Positions 29,385-40,157 of a stretch of 64,000 bases of DNA are shown piece after piece (position 1 is the stretch's first letter; the number at the start of each line of letters is the position of its first letter). The notes under the pieces are model-generated. The model worked only from the letters and a program-made list of their open reading frames with translations. It was not told the DNA's origin and ran no database searches. The stretch is taken from the NCBI GenBank assembly GCA_027450185.1, contig DAIDKF010000008.1, forward strand, positions 37,491-101,490. Direction: 5' to 3'. The position numbers and the translations under genes are program-made. Source of the DNA: Granulicella sp. Lineage in GTDB: Bacteria > Acidobacteriota > Terriglobia > Terriglobales > Acidobacteriaceae.

Positions 29385-29574
29385 AACCTCATCTGCGCGC
29401 CTATGGCTCTCCGAAGATCCGACCCATCGGGAAGCCGGACGTCTGTCTTGCTGGTGGAGGCTGCTATCGCGGTCATGTCCTGCGCAGCTTCACTCCTAAC
29501 GCTCCAGAAGAACAATGCTGCAAGCTCCCCTGCTCGTGCTCGAACGGGCCCTCTTTCAGTTTACTGCTTCCAAT

Positions 29575-31332
29575 CTACTGTTCTACGGTGAACGGCGCAC
29601 TCTGCGCAATCTGCTGCTTCAAAATTCCATCATTCACCTTGATCGTCACTTGATAATTGCCGGGCTCGAAGCTCGCCAGCGGCATCGTCTTCTCCAGCGT
29701 CAACTGGTCCGCATTCGGGTTCAGCTTCGACGCGGGCTCCTGCATGTCGAGAATCTGCTTGTTCGTCGCAAGATCAAGCACCTGATACTCGATCGTCGCG
29801 TCGTTGCGCTTGTTCTCTCCAATCCCGAGATTATAGACCTGCATCCAGAAGTTAAGATTCTGTGCCCGGTGGAAGGTCACAGGCGAGGAAACCGTAGGCG
29901 GAACCCGTGGCACCACCTTCGTATTCCCAATCACAAAGTTTCCCGCGCCTACATCCTTCGATGGCACACGCTCCATCTCTCCCGCGAGAATCAGCGAAGA
30001 GGACGCCAGACGGTCGTCGTCGAACTCCGGCACGTCCACACTCCTCCTCCACGTTCCCTTGTGGTCCGGGTTGTTCACATCCTTGATCGCAATCTCCAAC
30101 TTATAGCGCCCCGGAGGCAGCGGAATCGCATTCCAATAAACCGACATATTATTCTTCGTGCGCTGCAACAGGTCGCTGGGCGTCTCCACCTTGACCGTGT
30201 CTTCGAAGGTGTACACAATCCGGTGGGTAATCGTGCTCACACGGCCAAGAATGTTCACTGTTCCGACCGAGTCGCCTTCCTTTGTGCTGTAGGTGATATC
30301 CCCGTTGCGAATTTGTAGCGTCACAGGCACCATCACCGTCTCGTTGGTCAACTTCACATAGTCTGTCCGTACGTCGAACAGGAACGGAGGTCCGGTCAGC
30401 ACCTTCGACGACGCCAGGAACTCATCCAGGTCCGTAAACTTAATCGGCGGCGGAGCAAACAATTTCGCGAACGTATCCAGTCGGTCAAACTGCTTGCTCT
30501 GCTGCGACGAAGACATTGGTCCGGCTCCCAACTGCTCGATTCCGCCACCCGAGAAGCGGTCTGCCTTCTTGGCTTGCCCCATCTCCTCATACTGCGTTAG
30601 ACCTGCCCCCGGTACATGCTTCAGGGCGTCCTTCTCCGAGCGATCGATAGTCGCGTGATACTCGCCGCACATGCAGGTGTCCACAAACTCGATGTCGATG
30701 TTATCGCCAATACCCTCCAGATACCGGTAGTGCCACACCTCAAACGGGAACGTGGACGTCTCGCCGCCACCCTCCTCCATCGGCCGGTCGTAGGACCCGC
30801 CCGATGGATGCGAATCGATGCTGTCCGGCTTTCCATAAGCAATGTAGATGTGACCGCGGTCAGTCATCCAGCCCGGCTGACCCGCCGCAAAGTGTTCGTT
30901 GGCATAGGCAATGCGCGCGTAGTATTCATCGCGATATTCGTTGTCGTTGGAGTCTGGATTCGGATTGCGCCGCTGCCAGAACTGCTCGATGAACGAGTCG
31001 CGCTCCTCATCGTTCGAGAGGCTCTTGAATGTCTTTGCCTCCTGGTCGGTAATAATCCACCGCACGTCTTCATCCAGCCACTTCTTATACTGTCCCTTCA
31101 ACTCCTGAACGGTCGCCTTGCGACGCGCACGCTCCTCGCGATCGCTCAACCGGCGCTTCAATGGATCGGGCTTCTCCTCCACCGGGGGCGACTTCACCAC
31201 CCCTCCATTGTCCTGTGCCGATTGCGTTGCCGTGTCACTTGCCGGTGCTTGCGCATACGATCCTGCGCTCGCGCAGCACAGCGCCAGAAGCGCTAAACCG
31301 GGAAGGACGAGGCGTGTTGTGGGAGTTTTCAT
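29575..31332 (-). CDS. GWxTD domain-containing exported protein
   Basis: A 585-residue protein with a signal peptide (MKTPTTRLVLPGLALLALC, cleavage near SYA-QA). Residues about 75-230 hold the GWxTD domain: WLDEDVRWIITDQEA, FIEQFWQRRNPNPDS and the name-giving GWMTDRGHIYIAYGKPD, then FEVWHYRY. The rest is a repeated beta-rich region. GWxTD proteins are known mainly from Acidobacteria, Bacteroidetes relatives and other deep lineages; their function is unestablished. The ATG at 31332 has AGGAGCAGGG upstream. It is probably co-expressed with the downstream exported protein and is divergent from the MacA-like gene. Confidence 0.85.
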   Translation of the reverse strand: MKTPTTRLVLPGLALLALCCASAGSYAQAPASDTATQSAQDNGGVVKSPPVEEKPDPLKRRLSDREERARRKATVQELKGQYKKWLDEDVRWIITDQEAKTFKSLSNDEERDSFIEQFWQRRNPNPDSNDNEYRDEYYARIAYANEHFAAGQPGWMTDRGHIYIAYGKPDSIDSHPSGGSYDRPMEEGGGETSTFPFEVWHYRYLEGIGDNIDIEFVDTCMCGEYHATIDRSEKDALKHVPGAGLTQYEEMGQAKKADRFSGGGIEQLGAGPMSSSQQSKQFDRLDTFAKLFAPPPIKFTDLDEFLASSKVLTGPPFLFDVRTDYVKLTNETVMVPVTLQIRNGDITYSTKEGDSVGTVNILGRVSTITHRIVYTFEDTVKVETPSDLLQRTKNNMSVYWNAIPLPPGRYKLEIAIKDVNNPDHKGTWRRSVDVPEFDDDRLASSSLILAGEMERVPSKDVGAGNFVIGNTKVVPRVPPTVSSPVTFHRAQNLNFWMQVYNLGIGENKRNDATIEYQVLDLATNKQILDMQEPASKLNPNADQLTLEKTMPLASFEPGNYQVTIKVNDGILKQQIAQSAPFTVEQ

Positions 31333-31559
31333 AAGTGGGCCCTGCTCCTGTAACTTAGACCCCTTATTTTAGCCTCCGTTAGCCACTCGCACAAGGCAAC
31401 GCTGGTATCATCAGTCATCGCAGGAGTTGTCCATTCCAGTGCCTGTATCCTCTACGTTCCGTCTTCCAATTTTGGCCCACGCGGCAACTCCCCACAGCAA
31501 CGGAACCAAATCGAATTCCCTTGCGTATCACCACTTCAATGAATTTCAACGCGAACGTG

Positions 31560-31571
31560 TGTCTTAAGACA
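31560..31571. promoter_or_regulatory. 12-bp palindrome upstream of macA-like gene
   Basis: TGTCTTAAGACA is a perfect palindrome ending 29 bp before the adaptor start, in the divergent region facing the GWxTD gene. It is suitable as a dimeric repressor site, but no regulator is encoded beside it. Purely sequence-based. Confidence 0.3.
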
Positions 31572-31600
31572 AAGTCACCCAGCCGCAAAAGAAAGCGTCC

Positions 31601-32998
31601 ATGACCGGTAAGAAAATACTGCTGATCTTCGTCCTCGTGCTCCTCGTGGCGGGTGTAGCGGTTGGAACGGTGATTCATAGCCGCTCCGACGTGCCTGCGG
31701 TGACCACCGCCAAGGCCGTCCGCCAGGATCTAGTGTCCACTGTCAGTGGCACCGGCCAAATCAAGCCTAAAACCTACGTCAACGTCGGTGCCACGTCGTT
31801 CGGTCGCATCACACACCTCTACGTCAAAGAAGGAGATCACGTGAAAGCCGGCCAATTGCTCGCCACCGTCGAAAGCGAGCAGCCCGAAAGCGCCGTTGCC
31901 GCCCAGCAGGCTACGATAGCCTCCGCGCGCACCAACGTCGACTCCTACATCGCTGCCGAGAAGACCGCGGAGGCCAATGTGGAACAGGCGCAGGCTGATC
32001 TCGAGCAGAAGAAGTTCGACTACCAGCGCGCCCAGGCTCTCTATAACGAGAAGCTCATCGCCAAACAAGACTTCGACGCCAAGAAGGCTCTCTATGACGT
32101 CGACGTTGCCACCCTCGCCCAACGTAAAGCCGCCGTCATCCAGGCCAAGGCCCAGACCGAATCCGCCCGCAGCCAGGTCCAGCAGGGGGTGGCTACGCTG
32201 AAGGGCAACGACTATGCCCTTGGCCTCACGCGCAGCGTAGCTCCCTTTGACGGCCTCGTCACCAACGTTCCCGTACGCGAGGGAGAGACCGTCGTCCTCG
32301 GCATTCAGAACGCCGAAGGTTCGACCCTGATGACCATGGCAGACATGTCCGTCATCACCGCCGAGGTCAAGGTCGATGAGACGGACATCGTCAACGTATC
32401 CCTAGGCCAGACCGCCAGCGTCACCGTCGATGCCTTCCCCGGCCAGACCTTCACCGGCAAGGTCACCGAAGTCGGGGATCAGGCCTTGCTGCGAACCACC
32501 GGAGTCGCCACCTCGCAGTCCACCACAGGCACGGAGGAGGCCAAAGACTTCAAGGTTGTCGTCACCCTCGATCCCTCCAAGGTCGACCTGCGCCCCGGTT
32601 TGTCCTGCACGGCCAAGATCACCACTGCGCATAAACCTGACACCTTGACCATTCCCATTCAGGCGCTCGTGATGCGCAACCCTGCCGAGGAAGCCAAGTT
32701 ATTCACTAACCATGGAAAAGTCGCGTCTGCCGCGGACACCGCACCCGCAGGACAGTCCGCCCTCGTCCAGGGCACCTACCTCCTCGTCAAAGACGGCAAC
32801 CGCATGCGCGTCCGCTTCGTCCCTGTCACCACCGGCATCACCGGCACCACCGACATCGAAGTCCTTAGCGGACTCAAAGAAGGCGACGAGGTTGTGACCG
32901 GTCACTACAAGATACTTCGTACCCTCAAGAGCGGAATCGCCGTCAAACGCGATAACTCCGTCACTGCACCGACCGTCATGGACGACAGTTCCAGCTAA
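31601..32998 (+). CDS. MacA/HlyD-type periplasmic adaptor of an ABC exporter
   Basis: A 465-residue membrane-fusion protein. It has one N-terminal TM helix (about 4-24), a lipoyl-like first half ([26 protein letters not shown]), a coiled-coil hairpin at about 105-190 with many Glu/Lys/Gln/Ala, and then barrel and membrane-proximal domains. It is MacA-like and not RND-like because an ABC ATPase gene follows 34 nt downstream. It should bridge an inner-membrane ABC transporter and an outer-membrane channel. No permease gene of the MacB type is present after the ATPase, which is unusual. The ribosome site is weak. Confidence 0.87.
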   Translation: MTGKKILLIFVLVLLVAGVAVGTVIHSRSDVPAVTTAKAVRQDLVSTVSGTGQIKPKTYVNVGATSFGRITHLYVKEGDHVKAGQLLATVESEQPESAVAAQQATIASARTNVDSYIAAEKTAEANVEQAQADLEQKKFDYQRAQALYNEKLIAKQDFDAKKALYDVDVATLAQRKAAVIQAKAQTESARSQVQQGVATLKGNDYALGLTRSVAPFDGLVTNVPVREGETVVLGIQNAEGSTLMTMADMSVITAEVKVDETDIVNVSLGQTASVTVDAFPGQTFTGKVTEVGDQALLRTTGVATSQSTTGTEEAKDFKVVVTLDPSKVDLRPGLSCTAKITTAHKPDTLTIPIQALVMRNPAEEAKLFTNHGKVASAADTAPAGQSALVQGTYLLVKDGNRMRVRFVPVTTGITGTTDIEVLSGLKEGDEVVTGHYKILRTLKSGIAVKRDNSVTAPTVMDDSSS

Positions 32999-33032
32999 TG
33001 CAACCTTCTTCTACTGCTTTCACGGAGACCCT

Positions 33033-33806
<774 letters not shown>

Positions 33807-33994
33807 TCCTTCTTAACCCATACATTCAGCGCTCTTCCGTCCGCCTCGCCCATGCGAGCGGAGACGATCAACCCAAACGTCCGATTTGCTCATCCTGATC
33901 AGTCTGGCTGCCGCCCACACCCAGTGAATCACGCGAGCCAGCCCCCCGAGGCTTAATCCGCTAACCGCACCCTCGCTAACGCATCTAAACTGGG

Positions 33995-36877
33995 ATGATG
34001 GATAAGCGCGTCCGAACTCTGCTGCTGGCCCTCCTTCTCCTCTGCTGCTGCAATCCTATGCGCGCCCTGGATTCACGCTTCGACCTCATTGGGCCCAAGA
34101 TCGATGTCCGTGTCACGCGTGACGGCCAGACCCTCCCCATCGCCGCTGTTCCCAACCTTGTACCCGGCGATAAGCTCTGGATCCATCCTGATCTACCCTC
34201 CAGCCAGTCTGTCCGATATCTCCTGATCTGCGTCTTCCTACGCGGCAATACCAACCCTCCGCCAGACGACTGGTTCTACCGCATCGAGACGTGGAACCGC
34301 AACATCCGGGCAGAGGGGACCACCGTCACTGTTCCCGCCGACGCTCAGCAGGCTCTGCTCTTCCTGGCCCCCGAGACCGGCGGCGACTTCAAGACCATCA
34401 AGTCCGCCGTCCGAGGCCGTCCCGGAGCCTTCGTTCGCGCCTCCCAGGACCTCATTAGCGCTGGCTTCGAAGAGGCCCGCATTGAGAAATACATCGCCTC
34501 CATGCGTCGCGTCCCACCGTCTGACACCGCCGAACTACTCAAGCACTCCGACCTGCTCGCCCGCACTCTGGCCCTCAAGCCCAACGATGCCTGCTTCAAG
34601 CAACCCGTCGACACGCAATTCACCTGCCTCACCCAAACTGGATCTCAGATTGTTCTCGACAACGGCAACGGCAAGACCCTCGCCGACGCGCTCAACGGCC
34701 CCACCTCAGACCTCATCGCTCAGGCCAGCTACTCCCCGGCAGCCGCAGGAGGCCTCTACTCTGCCTACGTCGGTGCCATCGTCGACGTTGTCCGCATCAT
34801 GAGCAACCTCCACACCGCCGTGTATCAGTACATTCCGGCCATCAGCTTCCCGCAGGACGACGCCATGAACCTGCGTCTGAACACTCCCCCGTCCTTCCAT
34901 AATCCCAAGTCCGTGCTGGTCATCGCACTTCCTGCGGTAGAGCCTGTCACCACTCCTCCGCTGCGCCCAGCCGACCCCAATGAAGTCACCTGCCTCATCA
35001 AACCCTCCGTCGTTCTGCCCATCGACGGTGCACCTCTGGTCTTCTCCACCGACTTCGCTCACGACCTCGTCCTGCACCTGAATACTCCACCTGGCGCGCC
35101 TGCTGAGCCCGACATCCCCCTCAACCCTGACGCCTACTACGGCGGTCTCGTCCTGCAAAAAGACCAGCAACACCATATACCACTCAACGACCCTGTTCGC
35201 CTTCAGCCTACTTCCAGCGAACCCAACCCCTTCGCGAACCCCAGCCTCGCGGCGCATCATCCGCCTGCCGCCCAGCAGGTCAGGCCCCAACCCAGGCCCG
35301 TTCTGCTCACTGGCGTCATTAAAGGCCGCTGGGGTTTCGACGCCTTCACCGGCCCCACCGTCAATCTCCAGCAACTCCCTGGCTCCAACTGGGCCATCGT
35401 CCCCTCCTCTGGCACCGACAAGGAGCCCACCTTTGCCCTCATCGCCGGCCACACCGCAACGCTCTTGATTCACTCCACCGGTTCCGCCTGCGTTCACACC
35501 ATTACCGCGCATCCCGACGGAGACACCGAGTTCCCCGTCCCATTCAAGCCGCAACCCACGCCCGACGATCCAAATCTCATCTCTCTCATTCTCCCGCTCG
35601 AACATCACCTCACTCCTGGAGACCTGCACCTCGCCATCCAGCAGTATGACCAACCCAAGACAGATGAGCTCGCCACCCGCACCTTCTCCGAACCCTCCTC
35701 TGTCACCGCCATAGAACTCCACGCCGCCGACAAAACGCTCGTCGTCACCGGTACGCGTCTCGGCCAAATCGACAAGATCACCCTTGGTGACCTCGTCTTC
35801 ACTCCCGCCCCAGACGCCTCCTACGACACCCAGGCGACCAACTCCGCTGTCCCCGGAACCCTCCATTTCGCGCTCCCGGCCAGCGCGCCCGCTCCTCCCA
35901 CTCACGTCAACCAAAGCCTCAACGCCAGCATCTCTCTCCGTGACGGCCGCTCCCTCTCTCTGCTTCTGACGGTCTCAGCACCTCGCCCAGCCATCACCTT
36001 GCTGCGCAAATCGGCCCTCCCCGACGCGAGGCCCTCCAACATCTCCATCTCCAACCCCGACGATCTTCCGCTCACATCACTCCTGACCTTCACCCTCAAG
36101 AGCCCAGATCGCTTCCCTCGCAATGGTCAGATCGAGATTGAGACTCTCGACGGAACCCTCCGCACCGTACTCACCCTCGCTCCTTCCGGCGGTCTGCTCC
36201 TCCAGGATCCTCACACCATCGTGGCCACCCTCGATCCCCTGCGTTCCTTTGGCCCCAGCGCCTTTGGAGCCCTCCGGATGCGTGCTATCTACCCCGCCGC
36301 TGCCACCGGCCACAGCAATGACCACCACGCCCAGCCTGAACACGCTACCGACAGCAACACCGCCGCCCAGCCCGCAAGCATCTTACCTGACACCTCCGCC
36401 GGAGAGGACCTATCCTCCCCGGCCAGCGACTGGCTACCTCTGGTTACCCTCGTCCGCCTGCCCACCCTCACCCAACTCCAGTGTCCCGCCGACCCTGCCC
36501 TGTCCTGCACCATCTCCGGCAACAACTTCTTCCTGCTTGAGGCCATCTCATCTGCCCCCGACTTCTCTGGAGCCGTTCCCGTTCCCGACGGCTACACCGG
36601 CACCACCCTCAGTGCCCCTCATCTCACAGCCGCAACCGTTTTCTTCAAGCTCCGCGACGATCCCACCAGCATCGACTCGGCTAGCCTGACCATCCCCCCA
36701 CCTCCGGTCGCCTCCCACCTCCGCCATCCCGCCCACAACTCCGCCGGTGAGCCAGAGCCCCCCAGCTCCGATACGCCCACTCCTGTCACCCAGCGGCCCA
36801 CCGCTCCCATAAAGCAGGAGAGCTCAGCGCCTGTTGCGCCGAGTTCTCCTGCTCCGGTCTCACCCTCTGGGATCTAA
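33995..36877 (+). CDS. Large exported protein of unknown function
   Basis: A 960-residue protein with a clear N-terminal signal (positively charged, then LLLALLLLCCC; a lipidated Cys is possible). I do not recognise the family. Residues about 40-120 form a beta-rich segment; a helical segment with many charged residues follows to about 260. Around residues 570-600, TAIELHAADKTLVVTGTRLG resembles an IPT/TIG-type immunoglobulin fold. The last 60 residues are Pro/Ser/Thr-rich and likely disordered or wall/surface linker. It follows the ABC ATPase by 188 nt on the same strand, so it may be unrelated or a passenger. Adjacent ATGs at 33995 and 33998. Confidence 0.7.
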   Translation: MMDKRVRTLLLALLLLCCCNPMRALDSRFDLIGPKIDVRVTRDGQTLPIAAVPNLVPGDKLWIHPDLPSSQSVRYLLICVFLRGNTNPPPDDWFYRIETWNRNIRAEGTTVTVPADAQQALLFLAPETGGDFKTIKSAVRGRPGAFVRASQDLISAGFEEARIEKYIASMRRVPPSDTAELLKHSDLLARTLALKPNDACFKQPVDTQFTCLTQTGSQIVLDNGNGKTLADALNGPTSDLIAQASYSPAAAGGLYSAYVGAIVDVVRIMSNLHTAVYQYIPAISFPQDDAMNLRLNTPPSFHNPKSVLVIALPAVEPVTTPPLRPADPNEVTCLIKPSVVLPIDGAPLVFSTDFAHDLVLHLNTPPGAPAEPDIPLNPDAYYGGLVLQKDQQHHIPLNDPVRLQPTSSEPNPFANPSLAAHHPPAAQQVRPQPRPVLLTGVIKGRWGFDAFTGPTVNLQQLPGSNWAIVPSSGTDKEPTFALIAGHTATLLIHSTGSACVHTITAHPDGDTEFPVPFKPQPTPDDPNLISLILPLEHHLTPGDLHLAIQQYDQPKTDELATRTFSEPSSVTAIELHAADKTLVVTGTRLGQIDKITLGDLVFTPAPDASYDTQATNSAVPGTLHFALPASAPAPPTHVNQSLNASISLRDGRSLSLLLTVSAPRPAITLLRKSALPDARPSNISISNPDDLPLTSLLTFTLKSPDRFPRNGQIEIETLDGTLRTVLTLAPSGGLLLQDPHTIVATLDPLRSFGPSAFGALRMRAIYPAAATGHSNDHHAQPEHATDSNTAAQPASILPDTSAGEDLSSPASDWLPLVTLVRLPTLTQLQCPADPALSCTISGNNFFLLEAISSAPDFSGAVPVPDGYTGTTLSAPHLTAATVFFKLRDDPTSIDSASLTIPPPPVASHLRHPAHNSAGEPEPPSSDTPTPVTQRPTAPIKQESSAPVAPSSPAPVSPSGI

Positions 36878-36932
36878 CCCAATAACAACCAAATTCTCAC
36901 ACTTTGCAAAACCCTCTCGAAGCCCCGACAAA

Positions 36933-38483
36933 CTAGCTCCCAGGCTCGATCATCGGCTCTTGCTGGGCGTGCGGCAGCTTCTGCACCTTGCTGTGCTTCA
37001 CGCTGTAGGTGAAGTAAACCACCAACCCCACTAACAGCCATCCCACCACTACGATCTTGGTCAACCAGGGTAGCGTCCAGATCAGATACAGCGCGCTCAC
37101 AATCCCCAGGATCGGGATCAGCGGCACCAGCGGCGTCTTGAATGGCCGGTGCAGATGCGGATTCCGTCGCCGCAGAATCCACACCCCTGCGCACACTATT
37201 CCGAACGCCAGCAGCGTTCCCATGTTCACCAGTTCGCTAAGCTTGTCGATCGGCAATACCGCCGGCATGAAGGCCACAATCAGCCCAACCACGATATTCG
37301 AGATCCACGGCGTCCGGAACTTCGGATGGATTGAACTCGCCCACTTCCACAGCAGGCCATCCTTGGACATCGAGAAAAACACCCTCGACTGCCCGAGCAG
37401 CATCACCAGCATCACCGTTCCCAGCCCAAATACCGCTCCAACCTTCACCAGGATCGATCCCCACCGCACTCCCGTCGCATCGATACCCACCGCAACCGGG
37501 TCCGCAACATTCAGAGCGTGATAGTTCACCAGCCCTGTAAGCACACCCGATACCAAGATGTACAGAATCGTGCAGATCACCAGCGACCCAAGGATTCCGA
37601 TCGGCATATCGCGCTGCGGGTTCCTCGCCTCCTGAGCCGCCGTCGACACTGCATCGAATCCTATATACGCAAAGAAGATCGACGCTGCTCCCGCCGTAAT
37701 TCCCCCAATCCCAAACTGCCCCGGGCCCTCACTCTTCGGAATGAACGGGTGCCAGTTCGCTCGCGCAACCTCAGGGTGATGAAGGAGAAAACCGATGCCC
37801 AGTACCAGAAACACGCCCACCACAAACAGCTTCACAATCACAATCGCCGAGTTCAGATTCGCCGACTCCTCGATCCCGATCACCAGCACCGCCGTAATTG
37901 CAAGAATTGCCCCAAACGCCACCAGGTTGAACACTCCCGTCACATGCGGCAGCCCGCTCGCGCTGATCCCCGCCGGCAGCGAAGCCAGCGGTTGCCAGCG
38001 GTCGTTGTACATATACAGCACATTGCCGGGCGTCGTCGTCAACTGCGGCGGCAGATGAATATGAATGTCCTGCAGCAGCCCAACGAAGTACCCGCTCCAT
38101 CCCGACGCCACCGTCGCCGCGCCAAACGCATACTCCAGCACCAGGTCCCACCCGATGATCCATGCCACAAACTCACCCAGCGTCGCATACCCATACGTGT
38201 ACGCCGACCCCGCAATCGGAATCAGCGACGCAAACTCCGCGTAGCACAGCCCCGCAAACGCGCATGTAATTCCGGCCACAATGAAACTCAGCACCACTGC
38301 CGGTCCCGCATGCTTCGCCGCAGCCTGCCCCGTCAGCACAAAGATCCCCGCCCCAATAATCGCGCCGATGCCCAGCGTTATCAGGTTCAGCGGCCCCAGA
38401 ACCCGCTTGAGCCCAACCCCACCCTCGTTCTCGGCTTCCTTCAACAATACGGATAGTGGCTTGACCGCCAGCAGATTCGCCAT
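36933..38483 (-). CDS. APC-family amino-acid permease (cationic amino-acid transporter-like)
   Basis: A 516-residue inner-membrane transporter with about 12-14 helices. It opens with VLGPLNLITLGIGAIIGAGIFVLTG, the TM1 substrate-binding signature of APC/CAT carriers, followed by GPAVVLSFIVAGITCAFAGLCYAEFAS. FFAYIGFDAVSTAAQEARNPQRD in the middle is typical. It probably imports basic or neutral amino acids by proton symport. I start it at ATG 38483, preceded by AGGAGAACGAGA, because the longer frame overlaps the second permease gene upstream. Substrate unknown. Confidence 0.88.
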   Translation of the reverse strand: MANLLAVKPLSVLLKEAENEGGVGLKRVLGPLNLITLGIGAIIGAGIFVLTGQAAAKHAGPAVVLSFIVAGITCAFAGLCYAEFASLIPIAGSAYTYGYATLGEFVAWIIGWDLVLEYAFGAATVASGWSGYFVGLLQDIHIHLPPQLTTTPGNVLYMYNDRWQPLASLPAGISASGLPHVTGVFNLVAFGAILAITAVLVIGIEESANLNSAIVIVKLFVVGVFLVLGIGFLLHHPEVARANWHPFIPKSEGPGQFGIGGITAGAASIFFAYIGFDAVSTAAQEARNPQRDMPIGILGSLVICTILYILVSGVLTGLVNYHALNVADPVAVGIDATGVRWGSILVKVGAVFGLGTVMLVMLLGQSRVFFSMSKDGLLWKWASSIHPKFRTPWISNIVVGLIVAFMPAVLPIDKLSELVNMGTLLAFGIVCAGVWILRRRNPHLHRPFKTPLVPLIPILGIVSALYLIWTLPWLTKIVVVGWLLVGLVVYFTYSVKHSKVQKLPHAQQEPMIEPGS

Positions 38484-38505
38484 TCGTTCTCGTTCTCCTA
38501 AATCC

Positions 38506-40059
38506 TTAATCCCTGATCTCTGATCCTTGCTTCTTCCAGACCACGTACACCGGCACACCCAGCAATACCAGGATTAATCCTGGCCAAGTGTACTGCGGCT
38601 TGTATCGCAACAGTACACCACAAATCCACACCGCCATGACGATATAGAGTGCCGGCAGCACTGGATACCCGAACGCCTTATACGGCCGCGGCGCATCCGG
38701 CCTCGTTCTGCGCAGCACAAACAATCCTCCAATCGTCAGCACATAGAACACGAGTACAGCAAAGATCACATAGTCCAGCAGTTGCGAGTAGCTCCCGCTT
38801 AGACACAGCAGGCAGGTCCACGCCCATTGCATCCACAGCGAGTTCACTGGCGTGGAAGTCTTCGCGCTCAACCTGCCTGCGCTCTTGAAGAACAGTCCAT
38901 CGCGGCTCATCGCATAGTACACACGCGCCCCTGCCAGCAGCATGCCATTCACGCATCCAAACGTTGACACCAGGATCGCCGCCGCCATCAACTTCGCGCC
39001 AATCCCCGCAAACGCTGACTGCATGACCGCCGTGGCGACCCTGTCCTCGGACGCAAACTGAATGCCACGTCCCGCCAACGTCGCCGCATTCGCCGACCCC
39101 ACCATCGGCAGCACGCTCAGATACACAAAATTGCAAGCAATATACAGCAGTAGCACCACCCCCGTGCCGATCGCCAGCGACAGCGGCAGATTCCTCTTCG
39201 GGTTCCGAATCTCCCCCGCTGTAAACGTCACATTGTTCCACGCGTCCGAACTAAACAGCGACCCCACCTGCACTACCGCCATTACGGTAAACACTCCAAC
39301 ATACACAATCGGTCCGCCCACGCCCACCTGCACCGCATGCTGCGTATGCCAACCGATGCCAGTCCAAAAGGGAGAATTACCCGACCAAAACGCATGAACT
39401 CCGGTACCGAAGTTCGCAGCTAGCGCCACCGCATTCTTCGCCACCAATCCCACCGTCACAATTCCAAGCAGTGCCAGCACCTTCGCGCTGGTAAACACAT
39501 TCTGCACCGCCGCGCCCAACTTCACACCGCCAGTATTGCTCAGCGTCAGCAGCGTAATAACCGCAATCGCCACAAGGTTCGCCGTGTTCAACCCGATGTC
39601 CATATTGCCCAGCACCATCGGCCCCACGCGCCACGCCGGCACGTGCCCGATATGCCACAGCCAACGCTCTGCGCTCACACTCGGGAAAAACACTCCAAGG
39701 AACTTCCCGAACGCCACACCCACCGCCGCAATCGTCCCCGTCTGAATCACCAGAAACACTGTCCATCCATACAGAAATCCCCAGATCGACCCCAGCGACT
39801 CGCGCAGATACACATATTGACCGCCGGCCTTGGGCATCATAGCCGCAAGCTCGCCATAGCTCAGCGCCCCGATAATCGTCATCAACGCCGTCACCAGCCA
39901 CGCCCCAATCAACAGCGCTGGAGACCCCAGCACTCTGCTCATATCGGCCGGCACAATGAAGATACCCGACCCAATCATCGAGCCCATCACAATTGCAGTC
40001 GCCGAAAACAACCCCATCCCCTGCACGAAGTGAGGAGCACTTCCGCCCTGCACAGACAT
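38506..40059 (-). CDS. APC-family amino-acid permease (LAT/serine-threonine-like)
   Basis: A 12-helix amino-acid/polyamine/organocation carrier, 517 residues from ATG 40059. TM1 is GLFSATAIVMGSMIGSGIFIVPADM, followed by GSPALLIGAWLVTALMTIIGALSYGELAAMMPKAGGQYVYL, typical of the exchanger-like branch. The frame stays open to a TTG at 40155, 2 nt after thiE, so an N-terminal extension is possible; conserved sequence starts only after residue 15 of the shorter form. It lies between thiE and the other APC gene on the same strand and is clearly diverged from it, so this is not a recent duplication. Confidence 0.86.
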   Translation of the reverse strand: MSVQGGSAPHFVQGMGLFSATAIVMGSMIGSGIFIVPADMSRVLGSPALLIGAWLVTALMTIIGALSYGELAAMMPKAGGQYVYLRESLGSIWGFLYGWTVFLVIQTGTIAAVGVAFGKFLGVFFPSVSAERWLWHIGHVPAWRVGPMVLGNMDIGLNTANLVAIAVITLLTLSNTGGVKLGAAVQNVFTSAKVLALLGIVTVGLVAKNAVALAANFGTGVHAFWSGNSPFWTGIGWHTQHAVQVGVGGPIVYVGVFTVMAVVQVGSLFSSDAWNNVTFTAGEIRNPKRNLPLSLAIGTGVVLLLYIACNFVYLSVLPMVGSANAATLAGRGIQFASEDRVATAVMQSAFAGIGAKLMAAAILVSTFGCVNGMLLAGARVYYAMSRDGLFFKSAGRLSAKTSTPVNSLWMQWAWTCLLCLSGSYSQLLDYVIFAVLVFYVLTIGGLFVLRRTRPDAPRPYKAFGYPVLPALYIVMAVWICGVLLRYKPQYTWPGLILVLLGVPVYVVWKKQGSEIRD

Positions 40060-40157
40060 GTTCTCTCGATCGGCCTCTTCGCGCACCTGCGCAGACGCAG
40101 CGGAGAGACTTACAGGGCGAGACGGCACAAATGACTCAGGATTCACGTACCCCAAAC

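Noticed and set aside
34706..35914. 402-codon minus-strand ORF in the 960-residue gene
   Set aside because: Gly/Glu/Asp/Val-rich shadow; the plus-strand frame has a signal peptide and spans 2.9 kb without a stop.
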